Positions 35,276-43,186 of a stretch of DNA of 64,000 nucleotides are shown one piece after another. The DNA comes from Robertmurraya_A mangrovi. Lineage in GTDB: Bacteria; Bacillota; Bacilli; Bacillales; Cytobacillaceae. Below the pieces are notes generated by a model. The model ran no database searches. It saw only the letters and a program-made list of their open reading frames with translations, and had not been told where the DNA came from. Positions within the stretch are counted from its first letter, which is position 1. Every line of letters begins with the position of its first letter. The stretch spans positions 186,001 through 250,000 of the forward strand of contig NZ_JAXOFX010000003.1 in NCBI RefSeq assembly GCF_034427655.1, given 5' to 3'. A program made the position numbers and the translations under genes.

Positions 35276-36567
35276 ACTTAATCAAAGAAACTCTTCACAA
35301 CTATATGAATCAGTTAGATAAGCATCAATATTTTAATGGTAGTGTATTAGTGGGATATAAAGGGGAAGTTTTGTTTAGTAAAGGGTATGGTCAAGCTTCA
35401 TATCAGTATCAAATCCCCAGCACGTCAACGACAAAATATAGAGTAGGCTCCCTAACGAAAGCATTCACGGCTATGGCTATTTTGATTTTACACGAGCAAG
35501 GTAAGTTGTCGATAGAAGATACCATTGACGCATTTCTTCCAGAGTACAAACATGGACATAAAATCAGTATCGAAAATTTGGTCATGCAAACATCGGGTAT
35601 TCCTAACTTTACTTCGGCCCCTGATTATTGGACTCATAAGATGAGACTTCCTAATACACTGGAAAACATCATTAGTGAAATTGTTGAGATGGAACTGGAT
35701 TTTGAACCTGGTGTGGAGATGGATTACAGCAACTCTAATTATCATTTGCTTACATTCATTGTGGAAAAAGCATCTGGGCAAACTTATGCAAAATTTATTG
35801 AGGACCATATCATTAACGTAATTGGTCTGAAAAATACCGGGGTAGACAATGGCAGAACGATTGTGCCAAACCTTGCAACGGGTCATACGATTCAGGAGGA
35901 AATTATACATACAGAGTTCATTGATATGAGTTTTCCATTAGGAACATACGGAATCTATTCGACGGTTGAGGATTTATATGTTTGGAGTCAAGCGCTGCTT
36001 TCAAATAAACTGGTTGATGCTCAATTGCAGGCCAAAATGTTTCATGCAAATGGAATGCCATACAGTTATGGTTGGTTTGTTGAAGAAGAGGGGGAAATCG
36101 TTAGTCACTTCGGTGATATTAACGGATTCGTGAACCATTTTACCATTTTTGTAGAAGAAGAATTAACCGTTATTGTGTTAAGTAACTTGAACATTACGCC
36201 AGTAACTCATATTAGCGAAACCCTTGCCAATATAGTGTTGGGTAAACCGTATGTGGAAATGGAAGACTTTAATCGTATAGAGAAGCCTTTGTCACTTGAG
36301 TTGTTAACGGGTGATTATGCTCCAGTTAAGGTTGATTATTCAAATGGAAGATTATTTGCAACGATTCCGAAAATGTACGGAGTTCCTTATCGATTTGGAT
36401 TAACACCTGTCAATGCTACGAACACAACTATAGTATGTAAAAGTGAATTTATAAACGATACATACACGTTTGAAATAGATGAGAGTGGAGAACCTTTACT
36501 AGTAAAAGTGAAAAATTGTGCGGGTGTGGAAACAAACTATACTTTTCTAGAGAGAAATAGGAGATAA
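35272..36567 (+). CDS. Serine hydrolase, beta-lactamase/PBP-related
   Basis: A 431-residue member of the class C beta-lactamase-like serine hydrolase family (esterases, D-aminopeptidases, PBP4* relatives). The catalytic SxxK is in GSLTKAFTAMAI (about residue 63), the YxN motif is YSNSNY (about 152) and the HxG-like box is HFGDINGF (about 280). No signal peptide is evident, suggesting a cytoplasmic or non-classically exported enzyme. Translationally coupled to the TetR gene. A C-terminal beta domain follows from about residue 330. Substrate unknown; not necessarily a resistance enzyme. Confidence 0.88.
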   Translation: MNLIKETLHNYMNQLDKHQYFNGSVLVGYKGEVLFSKGYGQASYQYQIPSTSTTKYRVGSLTKAFTAMAILILHEQGKLSIEDTIDAFLPEYKHGHKISIENLVMQTSGIPNFTSAPDYWTHKMRLPNTLENIISEIVEMELDFEPGVEMDYSNSNYHLLTFIVEKASGQTYAKFIEDHIINVIGLKNTGVDNGRTIVPNLATGHTIQEEIIHTEFIDMSFPLGTYGIYSTVEDLYVWSQALLSNKLVDAQLQAKMFHANGMPYSYGWFVEEEGEIVSHFGDINGFVNHFTIFVEEELTVIVLSNLNITPVTHISETLANIVLGKPYVEMEDFNRIEKPLSLELLTGDYAPVKVDYSNGRLFATIPKMYGVPYRFGLTPVNATNTTIVCKSEFINDTYTFEIDESGEPLLVKVKNCAGVETNYTFLERNRR

Positions 36568-36608
36568 TACAGATTGTACTGTAAATGGAATTAAAGGACG
36601 GATGAAGT

Positions 36609-36764
36609 ATGGCAAAAGGACAAAGTAAGGGTGGCGGAACCGGGAAAGGTACCGGTAAAAAAGGCTGGAATCGTTGGCAAAAAAGCGCAAACAAAGCAAA
36701 AAGCGCTAAACCATACGTAAGTAAAGGCGTAAAAAACCGAGTGGCAACGGAAAATGAAAAGTAA
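36609..36764 (+). CDS. Small basic Gly/Lys-rich protein, DUF3934-like
   Basis: A 51-residue gene in the gap before the sigma operon. AAAGGA lies 10 nt before ATG 36609. The product MAKGQSKGGGTGKGTGKKGW continues NRWQKSANKAKSAKPYVSKG; it is strongly basic and glycine-rich, and matches my recollection of the DUF3934 family of tiny bacillus proteins of unknown role. Nucleic-acid binding is plausible from charge alone. It starts 41 nt after the hydrolase stop and is followed by the second repeat array. Confidence 0.8.
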   Translation: MAKGQSKGGGTGKGTGKKGWNRWQKSANKAKSAKPYVSKGVKNRVATENEK

Positions 36765-36825
36765 AACTAATTATCCAGTATTAATTTATCTCCAAATGCA
36801 CTCTGTAGTGGCCTCGCTATATTAT

Positions 36826-36940
36826 TTTTGCGAAACCATCTAACTTTTTTGCGAAAAAGTGATTAATTTTGCGAAAATCTAAATTATCTTGCGAAAACCA
36901 AGATAATCTTGCGAAAAACCATTTAATTTTGCGAATCACC
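36826..36940. repeat. Array 2: six units with TTTTGCGAAA core, 20-21 bp period
   Basis: GCGAAA (GCGAA in the last) begins at 36830, 36851, 36871, 36891, 36911 and 36931, i.e. spacings of 21, 20, 20, 20 and 20. Each is preceded by TTTT or TCTT, giving an 10-11 bp conserved core and an AT-rich variable spacer. It lies 60 nt after the small basic protein gene and upstream of an intergenic terminator, so it may be in that gene's 3' untranslated region. Confidence 0.93.
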
Positions 36941-37019
36941 ATCTTCACTCACATCAAGCTATGATGTGATACAATTAAAAATAGTGTTTATAAAAACGTA
37001 CACAAATAAAGGACCTGTT

Positions 37020-37060
37020 AAAAACCTATTATCCAACAAGATAATAGGTTTTTAAATTTT
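37020..37060 (+). terminator. Terminator between array 2 and the sigma gene
   Basis: Perfect 14-bp stem AAAAACCTATTATC (37020-37033) with complement 37040-37053, then an AT/T-rich tract. No gene ends nearby other than the 51-residue protein 256 nt upstream, so the transcript it ends probably includes array 2. Confidence 0.85.
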
Positions 37061-37117
37061 TTAAAACCAAACCAAAACTTCTTCGTCTAATATTTCGAAA
37101 GGATGTGATGGGGGCCT

Positions 37118-37675
37118 ATGATTGAAAGAAAGAGAGAGCAAATGAGTCATATTAATGAAAACATGAGTAAAGAAGAAAGATTAGAATGGTTAATGAATGA
37201 ATATGGCCGGACGGTGACCCGTTTAGCTTTTAATTATATGAAGCAAAAGCAGTTAGCAGAGGATGTTGCTCAGGAAGTGTTCATCAAGTGCTATGAAAAT
37301 TTAGACGGTTTTCGAAATGAATCTTCCTATAAAACGTGGGTTTACCGTATTACGGTCAATTTGTGTAAGGACAAATTAAAAAGCTGGGCTTATCGAAATA
37401 TTTTAGTAACTGAGTTTTTTTCCAAGACAAAAAAAACGAATAGTACCCCGGAATCGGAGCTACTAGATTCAGAGGATCGAAGACTAATTTCGGAGAAAAT
37501 ATTATCTTTACCCGTTAAATATCGTGAAATCGTTATTTTATATTACTACGAAGAATTGTCCTACAATGAAATATCTGATTTGCTGCAACTAAACATGCCA
37601 ACGGTTAAATCAAGACTACATAGGGCCCGTCATTTGTTGAAGAACTTGCTGGAAAGGAGTAGAGACAATGAATGA
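37118..37675 (+). CDS. ECF-type RNA polymerase sigma factor
   Basis: A 185-residue ECF sigma factor. Region 2: LAFNYMKQKQLAEDVAQEVFIKCYENLDGFRNESSYKTWVYRITVNLCKDKL (about residues 37-88, in part); region 4: REIVILYYYEELSYNEISDLLQLNMPTVKSRLHRARHLLKNLL (about 137-178). ATG 37118 follows GGGGG; ATG 37142 is a possible shorter start. Its stop overlaps the next gene by 8 nt, the typical sigma/anti-sigma layout. Confidence 0.92.
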   Translation: MIERKREQMSHINENMSKEERLEWLMNEYGRTVTRLAFNYMKQKQLAEDVAQEVFIKCYENLDGFRNESSYKTWVYRITVNLCKDKLKSWAYRNILVTEFFSKTKKTNSTPESELLDSEDRRLISEKILSLPVKYREIVILYYYEELSYNEISDLLQLNMPTVKSRLHRARHLLKNLLERSRDNE

Positions 37676-39212
37676 TATGTTTAGTAACTTAAAAGAGAAG
37701 ATGAATGAAACAGTCCTTAAAGATATCGACTTTCACGAAGAACATAAAGAAAAAGTCAGACAATCAATTAAAAGACAAGAAAAGAAAAATCGATTTCATA
37801 TTAAACCGAAGTTAGACTTCATTTTGAGCATGAGTGTGACCTGCCTTCTTTTAATGGGTATTGGTTATTTTACGATTGAAAAACTAGGTCTACTCAAAAC
37901 AGAAGAGAACGCTGCTCCAAATGAAAGTAAAAAAGAGGAAAACCATATAAATGAAAAAGAAACAGCCTTTACACCTCCGAAAAAAGAAGAATCTTATGAA
38001 GACATGTCCAAAGATGAAGTCCAAACGAAACTATTAAATTCGATTGACCATTTCGAAACGGCTTCAGGAAAATTTGATTGGCATAATGTTTTCTATGATG
38101 ACTCTGAAAGCCATAGCACGACCGAATTCAAAATTAGCTTAAATGAAAGAATTGGTATTGGGGGATATGTAAATAGTCTCGATGAAAATGGAAATGCATG
38201 GATGCGCATGTATATTAATAATAGGAAAATATGGTACTTGCATGACGATAGAAAATCATATCAAGAGGAGCAATTTAAATTCACTCGTAAAAAAGGCACC
38301 ATCACAATGAATGATGTCTATAAAATAAATAAAGAAGGAATTGTTGAAGAGAGTTTAAGGGAGCACCCACCTATAGGAAACGCTGCACTAACGCTGTTTC
38401 CACAGGTTATGACTGTAAATTATACGAAAGAACAAGACCTTTGGGAAATTGAAAAACAAAATGAAGAAGTTTTAGGACACAACACTATTGTCTTAAAAGG
38501 GAAAATCAACCCTAAAACTGAAAGAATGCTCAAAATGAATACATTCCGTTTTTGGGTTGATAAAGACACAGGGATTCTTTTAAAATTTGAAGGATATGAT
38601 GCAAAGGGGAATTTAACGTGTTATCTTCATCCTGAATGGCTTGATATCAATATACCTTTAGATTCAAAAGAGTTTACTCCTAATTTAGAGGGGTACGAAA
38701 AAGACGTACCTAGTCAACAAGAGTTTGACAATCCAGAGGAAAAGGAAGTTGAAATCCTAGCGCATGCAGATGGCTTTACTGAAGAAGTCCCAACTGTACT
38801 AAATGTGCTACGCAAGAACTTAGACTTTTTATATGAGTTCACTCATCCTGAAATGGAGCTGTTCTCAGCTAGTTACCATAAGTATCAGGATTACCGACAT
38901 GGCTACTTAACGTATAGTTATAAGCGTGATAAAAAGGAAGTTCATTCCGGACCCAAGCTATTATATGTTCGAATGTATCATAAGGACTCTGTGGTTAGCT
39001 CCTGGAATGAATTTAACACAGAACGAGGAGATAAAATGGTCTCATTTGAGTCAAATGGAATCAAGTGGGACGGCTACGAGTTAAAAGTCGGAGGGGAAGA
39101 AGACATCCATTATATTGGTCAATCAGGAGATTATGTATATGAAGTACTAACTCAACAAATTAATCTTACTGAACATCAGGAACTGTTTAAATGGTTTGAA
39201 CCTACAAAGTAA
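37668..39212 (+). CDS. Membrane anti-sigma/RseB-LolA-like sensor protein
   Basis: A 514-residue single-pass membrane protein. Cytoplasmic N-terminus of about 50 residues (NLKEKMNETVLKDIDFHEEHKEKVRQSIKRQ), a membrane segment near 54-71, a Lys/Glu-rich linker, then a large extracytoplasmic region. Residues about 120-340 look like a LolA/RseB-type beta-sheet domain (FKISLNERIGIGGYVNSLDENGNAWMRMYINNRKIWYLHD, quoted in part) and a second beta-rich domain follows. AAGGAG is 9 nt before ATG 37668. Overlap with the sigma gene supports an anti-sigma role sensing envelope state. Confidence 0.85.
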   Translation: MNDMFSNLKEKMNETVLKDIDFHEEHKEKVRQSIKRQEKKNRFHIKPKLDFILSMSVTCLLLMGIGYFTIEKLGLLKTEENAAPNESKKEENHINEKETAFTPPKKEESYEDMSKDEVQTKLLNSIDHFETASGKFDWHNVFYDDSESHSTTEFKISLNERIGIGGYVNSLDENGNAWMRMYINNRKIWYLHDDRKSYQEEQFKFTRKKGTITMNDVYKINKEGIVEESLREHPPIGNAALTLFPQVMTVNYTKEQDLWEIEKQNEEVLGHNTIVLKGKINPKTERMLKMNTFRFWVDKDTGILLKFEGYDAKGNLTCYLHPEWLDINIPLDSKEFTPNLEGYEKDVPSQQEFDNPEEKEVEILAHADGFTEEVPTVLNVLRKNLDFLYEFTHPEMELFSASYHKYQDYRHGYLTYSYKRDKKEVHSGPKLLYVRMYHKDSVVSSWNEFNTERGDKMVSFESNGIKWDGYELKVGGEEDIHYIGQSGDYVYEVLTQQINLTEHQELFKWFEPTK

Positions 39213-39225
39213 TATTGTTCCGAGT

Positions 39226-39257
39226 AAAAAAGACTTCTAATATAGGAAGTCTTTTTT
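39226..39257. terminator. Bidirectional terminator
   Basis: AAAAAAGACTTC (39226-39237) pairs with 39246-39257; T or A runs on both sides serve the plus-strand anti-sigma gene and the convergent minus-strand gene, whose stop codon overlaps the stem. Confidence 0.88.
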
Positions 39258-39939
39258 ACTGTTCATTTTGAAGGGTTTTAATATCTTCCCATGTGTGAAT
39301 TTTATTTAAGTCCTTAGAATTTACATGAATATAGTGTGACATCTTTGTATCTTCCTCTGTATGAAAGGATATCATCATATTTAGGTTATCGATCTCTTTG
39401 TTCTTTAAAATCTCAACAAGGGCAAAAAGGGATTGATACACTTCGATTTCTTTTTCCTTGCTCCAAAGAGACTTTTCACCAACATACAGGTCAAACTCGG
39501 CATTAACTTCATCAAATGGTGGAATCTCTTTCCCTATTTTTAAATCATGACCTACCCCGTATGCTCCACTGAATACTATACGATCATGTGTAGGAAAAAG
39601 TTTATTTACCGTAGCACCTAATTCTCTTTCCATTTGTTGATTCCAAACGGCTTCAGGGTAGTAATCCCATATCGGTTGTGGGCGGTGTTTACCATAATCA
39701 GCTGTAAAAGCTAGGTTATCCTCTGAAATAAAATGAACCCCATAACTTCCATCTTTAAAATTGAAGAACGACTTTTGCACAGTCACATCAATTTCATATT
39801 TTTCTTCTACATATTCAGTAAGAATCTTTTCTGCCTTTATTTTCTCCCAAGGAAGTCCAAAGAATTGGGAGTAAAGAAAACCACCAATCAAAAGCAGCAG
39901 CGATAAAAAACTTAAGCCTACCCATTTTAATTTACTCAC
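39256..39939 (-). CDS. Membrane-anchored YfjL-like protein
   Basis: A 227-residue protein with an N-terminal membrane anchor (KWVGLSFLSLLLLIGGFLYSQFFG) and an extracytoplasmic mixed domain beginning PWEKIKAEKILTEYVEEKY, the style of the YfjL-like family of bacilli. GTG 39939 lies 8 nt after GAGAGG; the frame reaches 39948 but that start is adjacent to the ribosome site. Function unknown. Ends in the shared terminator with the sigma/anti-sigma operon. Confidence 0.75.
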   Translation of the reverse strand: MSKLKWVGLSFLSLLLLIGGFLYSQFFGLPWEKIKAEKILTEYVEEKYEIDVTVQKSFFNFKDGSYGVHFISEDNLAFTADYGKHRPQPIWDYYPEAVWNQQMERELGATVNKLFPTHDRIVFSGAYGVGHDLKIGKEIPPFDEVNAEFDLYVGEKSLWSKEKEIEVYQSLFALVEILKNKEIDNLNMMISFHTEEDTKMSHYIHVNSKDLNKIHTWEDIKTLQNEQ

Positions 39940-40044
39940 GACTAACACCTCTCAGGGAAATGGTAATTATATATTTATAGTGTAATATTACACCAAAAAT
40001 GAAGGTGCTTACAAGATTTTTTTGAAAAAAAATCCACATATATG

Positions 40045-40070
40045 AAAAAAGACCTCCATTTAAGAGGCCT
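40045..40070 (-). terminator. Terminator of the TPR gene
   Basis: On the minus strand a short GC stem GGCCTC/GAGGTC (40051-40069) is followed by six T (40045-40050). Confidence 0.75.
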
Positions 40071-40071
40071 A

Positions 40072-40983
40072 TCACTTGTACTCAGGATAATTATGTCGCT
40101 TACAACCAAAAAGATAGCAGGCAGTTTTAATGGATGGAGTAAAAACAAATTCGGGAATATAGCCTGGCAAGATCTTTTGAATCATCATTTCGTATACTTT
40201 AATTTCATCAGCAAGCTCATCCATCATTTCTTGTTTATCGATTTCTGTCCAGGTCTCATCACAACATTCTTCTTTTACATCTTTTAATTCAGCCACTTTT
40301 TCATTGATTACTTCAAATAAAAGTTTTTGGGCTTTCTCTTTTAACTGTAGCTTTAAAAGAGAATAAACATAACGATTAATCCAACTGGGTTGCTTATAAT
40401 AATGAGCCCAACCTTTTTTAAACCATGTAATGGCATCTTGAAAGCAGCCTAGCTCAACATATAAATCAGCAAGATCTACTTCTCCAATAAACTCGGAATC
40501 TTGTTCTGAAAAGGTATCGAGAATTTTTCTCGCTTTGGTCACCGCACCCGTTTTAATTAGGCAAAGAACATGACTATACAGGGCAAAATCAGAAGGTTCT
40601 GATCCTAAAAGAAAGAACTTAGCTGCTTCTTGAAAATTCCCTAAGTAATAGTGAGAAACACCTAGGTTATTATAAGCGGTCATAGTGGGGCGGATAGATA
40701 TCGATTTTTCTAACACATCCTTAGCAAGCTCCCACTTTTCAAGTCTTAAATAAACTTCCCCTAATAAGTTATATGGAAAATAACTCAGAGGCTTCATATA
40801 AATGACTTCTTCTAACAATGGAAGTGCTTCTAAGTCTGAGTACTCCTCATAACAGTAAATCCAAGCAAGATTTGTTAAAGACTGAACATCTCTAGAATGT
40901 TGGACCGCTTCTTTAAATAGTTGTAAAGATTCTTCATATCGGTTATCTTCCAACAACTCAATCGCTTTTTGATTTATATTCAA
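40072..40983 (-). CDS. Tetratricopeptide-repeat protein
   Basis: A 303-residue soluble protein with at least five TPR units from residue 1 to about 190 (YEESLQLFKEAVQHSRDVQSLTNLAWIYCYEEY; PFNLLGEVYLRLEKWELAKDVLEKSISIRP; AYNNLGVSHYYLGNFQEAAKFF, quoted in pieces). The C-terminal segment carries Cys/His residues (EECCDETW and a final CYLFGCKRHNYPEYK), a possible metal site. TTG 40983 follows AAGGAG. TPRs are protein-interaction scaffolds; no partner is evident, and the gene is monocistronic. Confidence 0.87.
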   Translation of the reverse strand: MNINQKAIELLEDNRYEESLQLFKEAVQHSRDVQSLTNLAWIYCYEEYSDLEALPLLEEVIYMKPLSYFPYNLLGEVYLRLEKWELAKDVLEKSISIRPTMTAYNNLGVSHYYLGNFQEAAKFFLLGSEPSDFALYSHVLCLIKTGAVTKARKILDTFSEQDSEFIGEVDLADLYVELGCFQDAITWFKKGWAHYYKQPSWINRYVYSLLKLQLKEKAQKLLFEVINEKVAELKDVKEECCDETWTEIDKQEMMDELADEIKVYEMMIQKILPGYIPEFVFTPSIKTACYLFGCKRHNYPEYK

Positions 40984-41036
40984 AGATGGTGTTCTCCTTC
41001 ATTACTTTAATAGCTCATTTTAACATACACAAGAAA

Positions 41037-41058
41037 GAGGGAGGATACGTTCTCCCTC
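41037..41058 (-). terminator. Terminator of the sigma/DUF4179 operon
   Basis: GAGGGAG (41037-41043) pairs with CTCCCTC (41052-41058); on the minus strand TTTCTTG follows. Confidence 0.75.
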
Positions 41059-41065
41059 CATGTTC

Positions 41066-42454
41066 TTATTTTATCGGAATAGTTATTTCTAGTTCCTTAA
41101 TTTCTCGATAATCGGTCTTCATTGTACCAATAAAAAGCTTTTCTAATGGTTTGTTTGCCTTAAACTTGGCTATATGACTTCTTTTATAGTAATCCATTTC
41201 TGAATAATTGTATGGTGTAATCTTCTCGTTGTCTTGTTCTGTTAAGAGATAAATGGAGTTTCTCTTAAGATGCATATTTCCTTTTATTTCATAGTGTACA
41301 TGTATCTCAGCGTTTATTTCCTCAACCTTTGATACAATTAAACCAGCATTTTGCTCTTGCTCGACCAAATAAGGTATTTTTGATAACAATGGTTTTTTAT
41401 TTTCAAACTTATGTGGTGTTCCTTCAAGCGCAGCTCCCCAAGCCCGCTGAATAATCGTCTTAACGGTTAGTGTTTCAGGTAAATACGAAAGGTCCTCATA
41501 AGGCATAACCATGATAGTAGGGGAATGGAGTGGATTATCCACCTTTATATATGGTAATACATAACCTTTGTCATCAATCACTTCAAAAGTAATAAATGGA
41601 TCTCCTTCCGTTATTTCATTTTTAGATACCATTTTTTGAATGCTATCATGCCAATATATAGGATTTTTCACTTGTGTTTTAATTGCAATAGCAGTAGGAG
41701 AAAAATTGACCTCTTGAACTGTCATTGTAGTATCTGTTTCGTTATATTTAGCTGAAATATCCGTTTTAACCGTATGGGTCAGCTTCTCATTTTTCTTAAC
41801 TGGAATTTCAAATGTCCAATCACCAGTCGTTTCACCAATCTTTAAAAAGGATATCCCCAACTCGAACTGGTCCGGCAACGATTTACTTGTACTTACTTCA
41901 AGTAAAAGTTCTTCCCTATTAGATGATTGTTCATGGTGCCCAGTGGAACCTAAGCTATAATTATCTTCCTCTCCATTAATAGTTAAAAGCATATTTCCTG
42001 GTGCGGCATTTTGACCGCTAACTATTTTAGTGTCAGATTCAGCGGTATAACGGATGATTAATCGACTGCCATCATATAATAATTCGTTAATGGTTACAGA
42101 AATTCCGTTGCTAGTTACTTTTTCATTTAGTTTATAGAATAACTCTTCCTTTTTTGCCTTTTGAACACCTTCATCAGCAAAAAGTTCGAATAGATAATCC
42201 ATTCCAGGAACCTTGGCTAACGTTTCTTGCAAATTAGGGGAGAAGGATACAGAACCAACCATTAGTAAGCTTGCTGCAACCGCTGGTATAGCAAATCTAT
42301 TAATATGGTTTTTCCTTGGGTGATTATGAGTAACTGTATTATTTTGTTTAATCACTTGAAATACCATATCACGGTCTTGCTGAGTAAAAGTAAGGGCTTG
42401 ACGCATCTCTGGATTATTTAATTCTTCCTTTAATTTATTTAGCTTATTGTCCAT
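41066..42454 (-). CDS. DUF4179-type membrane anti-sigma protein
   Basis: A 462-residue single-pass protein. Cytoplasmic N-terminus (about 50 residues, MDNKLNKLKEELNNPEMRQA), a membrane segment near 52-69, then the conserved region FSPNLQETLAKVPGMDYLFELF typical of DUF4179 proteins and a long beta-rich extracytoplasmic part with Ig-like character (DUF5643-like). GGAGGAG is 7 nt before ATG 42454. It overlaps the upstream ECF sigma gene by 11 nt, which supports an anti-sigma function; family assignment is from memory of the LAKVPGMDY-type motif. Confidence 0.85.
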   Translation of the reverse strand: MDNKLNKLKEELNNPEMRQALTFTQQDRDMVFQVIKQNNTVTHNHPRKNHINRFAIPAVAASLLMVGSVSFSPNLQETLAKVPGMDYLFELFADEGVQKAKKEELFYKLNEKVTSNGISVTINELLYDGSRLIIRYTAESDTKIVSGQNAAPGNMLLTINGEEDNYSLGSTGHHEQSSNREELLLEVSTSKSLPDQFELGISFLKIGETTGDWTFEIPVKKNEKLTHTVKTDISAKYNETDTTMTVQEVNFSPTAIAIKTQVKNPIYWHDSIQKMVSKNEITEGDPFITFEVIDDKGYVLPYIKVDNPLHSPTIMVMPYEDLSYLPETLTVKTIIQRAWGAALEGTPHKFENKKPLLSKIPYLVEQEQNAGLIVSKVEEINAEIHVHYEIKGNMHLKRNSIYLLTEQDNEKITPYNYSEMDYYKRSHIAKFKANKPLEKLFIGTMKTDYREIKELEITIPIK

Positions 42455-42998
42455 GTTTAAACTCCTCCTCCATAATCGTATGTAACCGTGCCTTGGCTCT
42501 ACTTAGTCTTGTTTTTAACGTGTTACTATTGATTCCAAGTGTTTCAATGATTTCTTGATGGGAGAGTTCTTGTATATAAAAAAGTAAGATAACCTCTCTA
42601 TATTTGGGTGGAAGTAGTAGAATTGTATTCAACATCTCCTGTTGATTACTCTTATATATCAAAGCTGTTTCCGGAGTGTTGGTTGCCTGCTTTTGTTCAT
42701 CCTTTATCAGTCCAATAGGAATCACTTTCCTAAAAAAAGCAGACCTTAAAAAGTCTTTACACTCATTAATGGTTATACGATATAACCACGTTTTAACAGT
42801 AGAATGTCCTTGAAACGAATGTAGATGTTTATAGCATTTAATAAACACATTTTGAACAATGTCTTTTGAGGTCTCTACATTTTTTACATATGTATAAGCC
42901 AATAGACTAAGTTCCGTTCCATACTCAATCATGATGGCTTCTAGCTGTGCTTCTATGTTCATTTCAATCAAAGCATCCTCATTCAATGAAGTCTCCAT
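42444..42998 (-). CDS. ECF-type RNA polymerase sigma factor
   Basis: A 184-residue ECF sigma factor. ATG 42998 lies 9 nt after AAGGAGG; a frame to 43043 is unnecessary. Region 2 (LAYTYVKNVETSKDIVQNVFIKCYKHLHSFQGHSTVKTWLYRITINECKDFLR, in part) and region 4 (REVILLFYIQELSHQEIIETLGINSNTLKTRLSRAKARL) are complete. Forms a two-gene operon with the DUF4179 protein. Third ECF system in a 16-kb stretch. Confidence 0.92.
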   Translation of the reverse strand: METSLNEDALIEMNIEAQLEAIMIEYGTELSLLAYTYVKNVETSKDIVQNVFIKCYKHLHSFQGHSTVKTWLYRITINECKDFLRSAFFRKVIPIGLIKDEQKQATNTPETALIYKSNQQEMLNTILLLPPKYREVILLFYIQELSHQEIIETLGINSNTLKTRLSRAKARLHTIMEEEFKHGQ

Positions 42999-43186
42999 TT
43001 GATATGCCCTCCTTATCAATTCACTATTTAGACGAGAAGACATTAGGTTAGGAATTCAATTTTTTAAAAAGTAATAGATTTAAAAAGTATTGACTCCATA
43101 TGACATTCTATCAAAAATCCTCCATATAATTTGAATTTAATGGTAAAATAATAAAGCAAACAGATAGAAAAAGGAGCTGTTTTATT

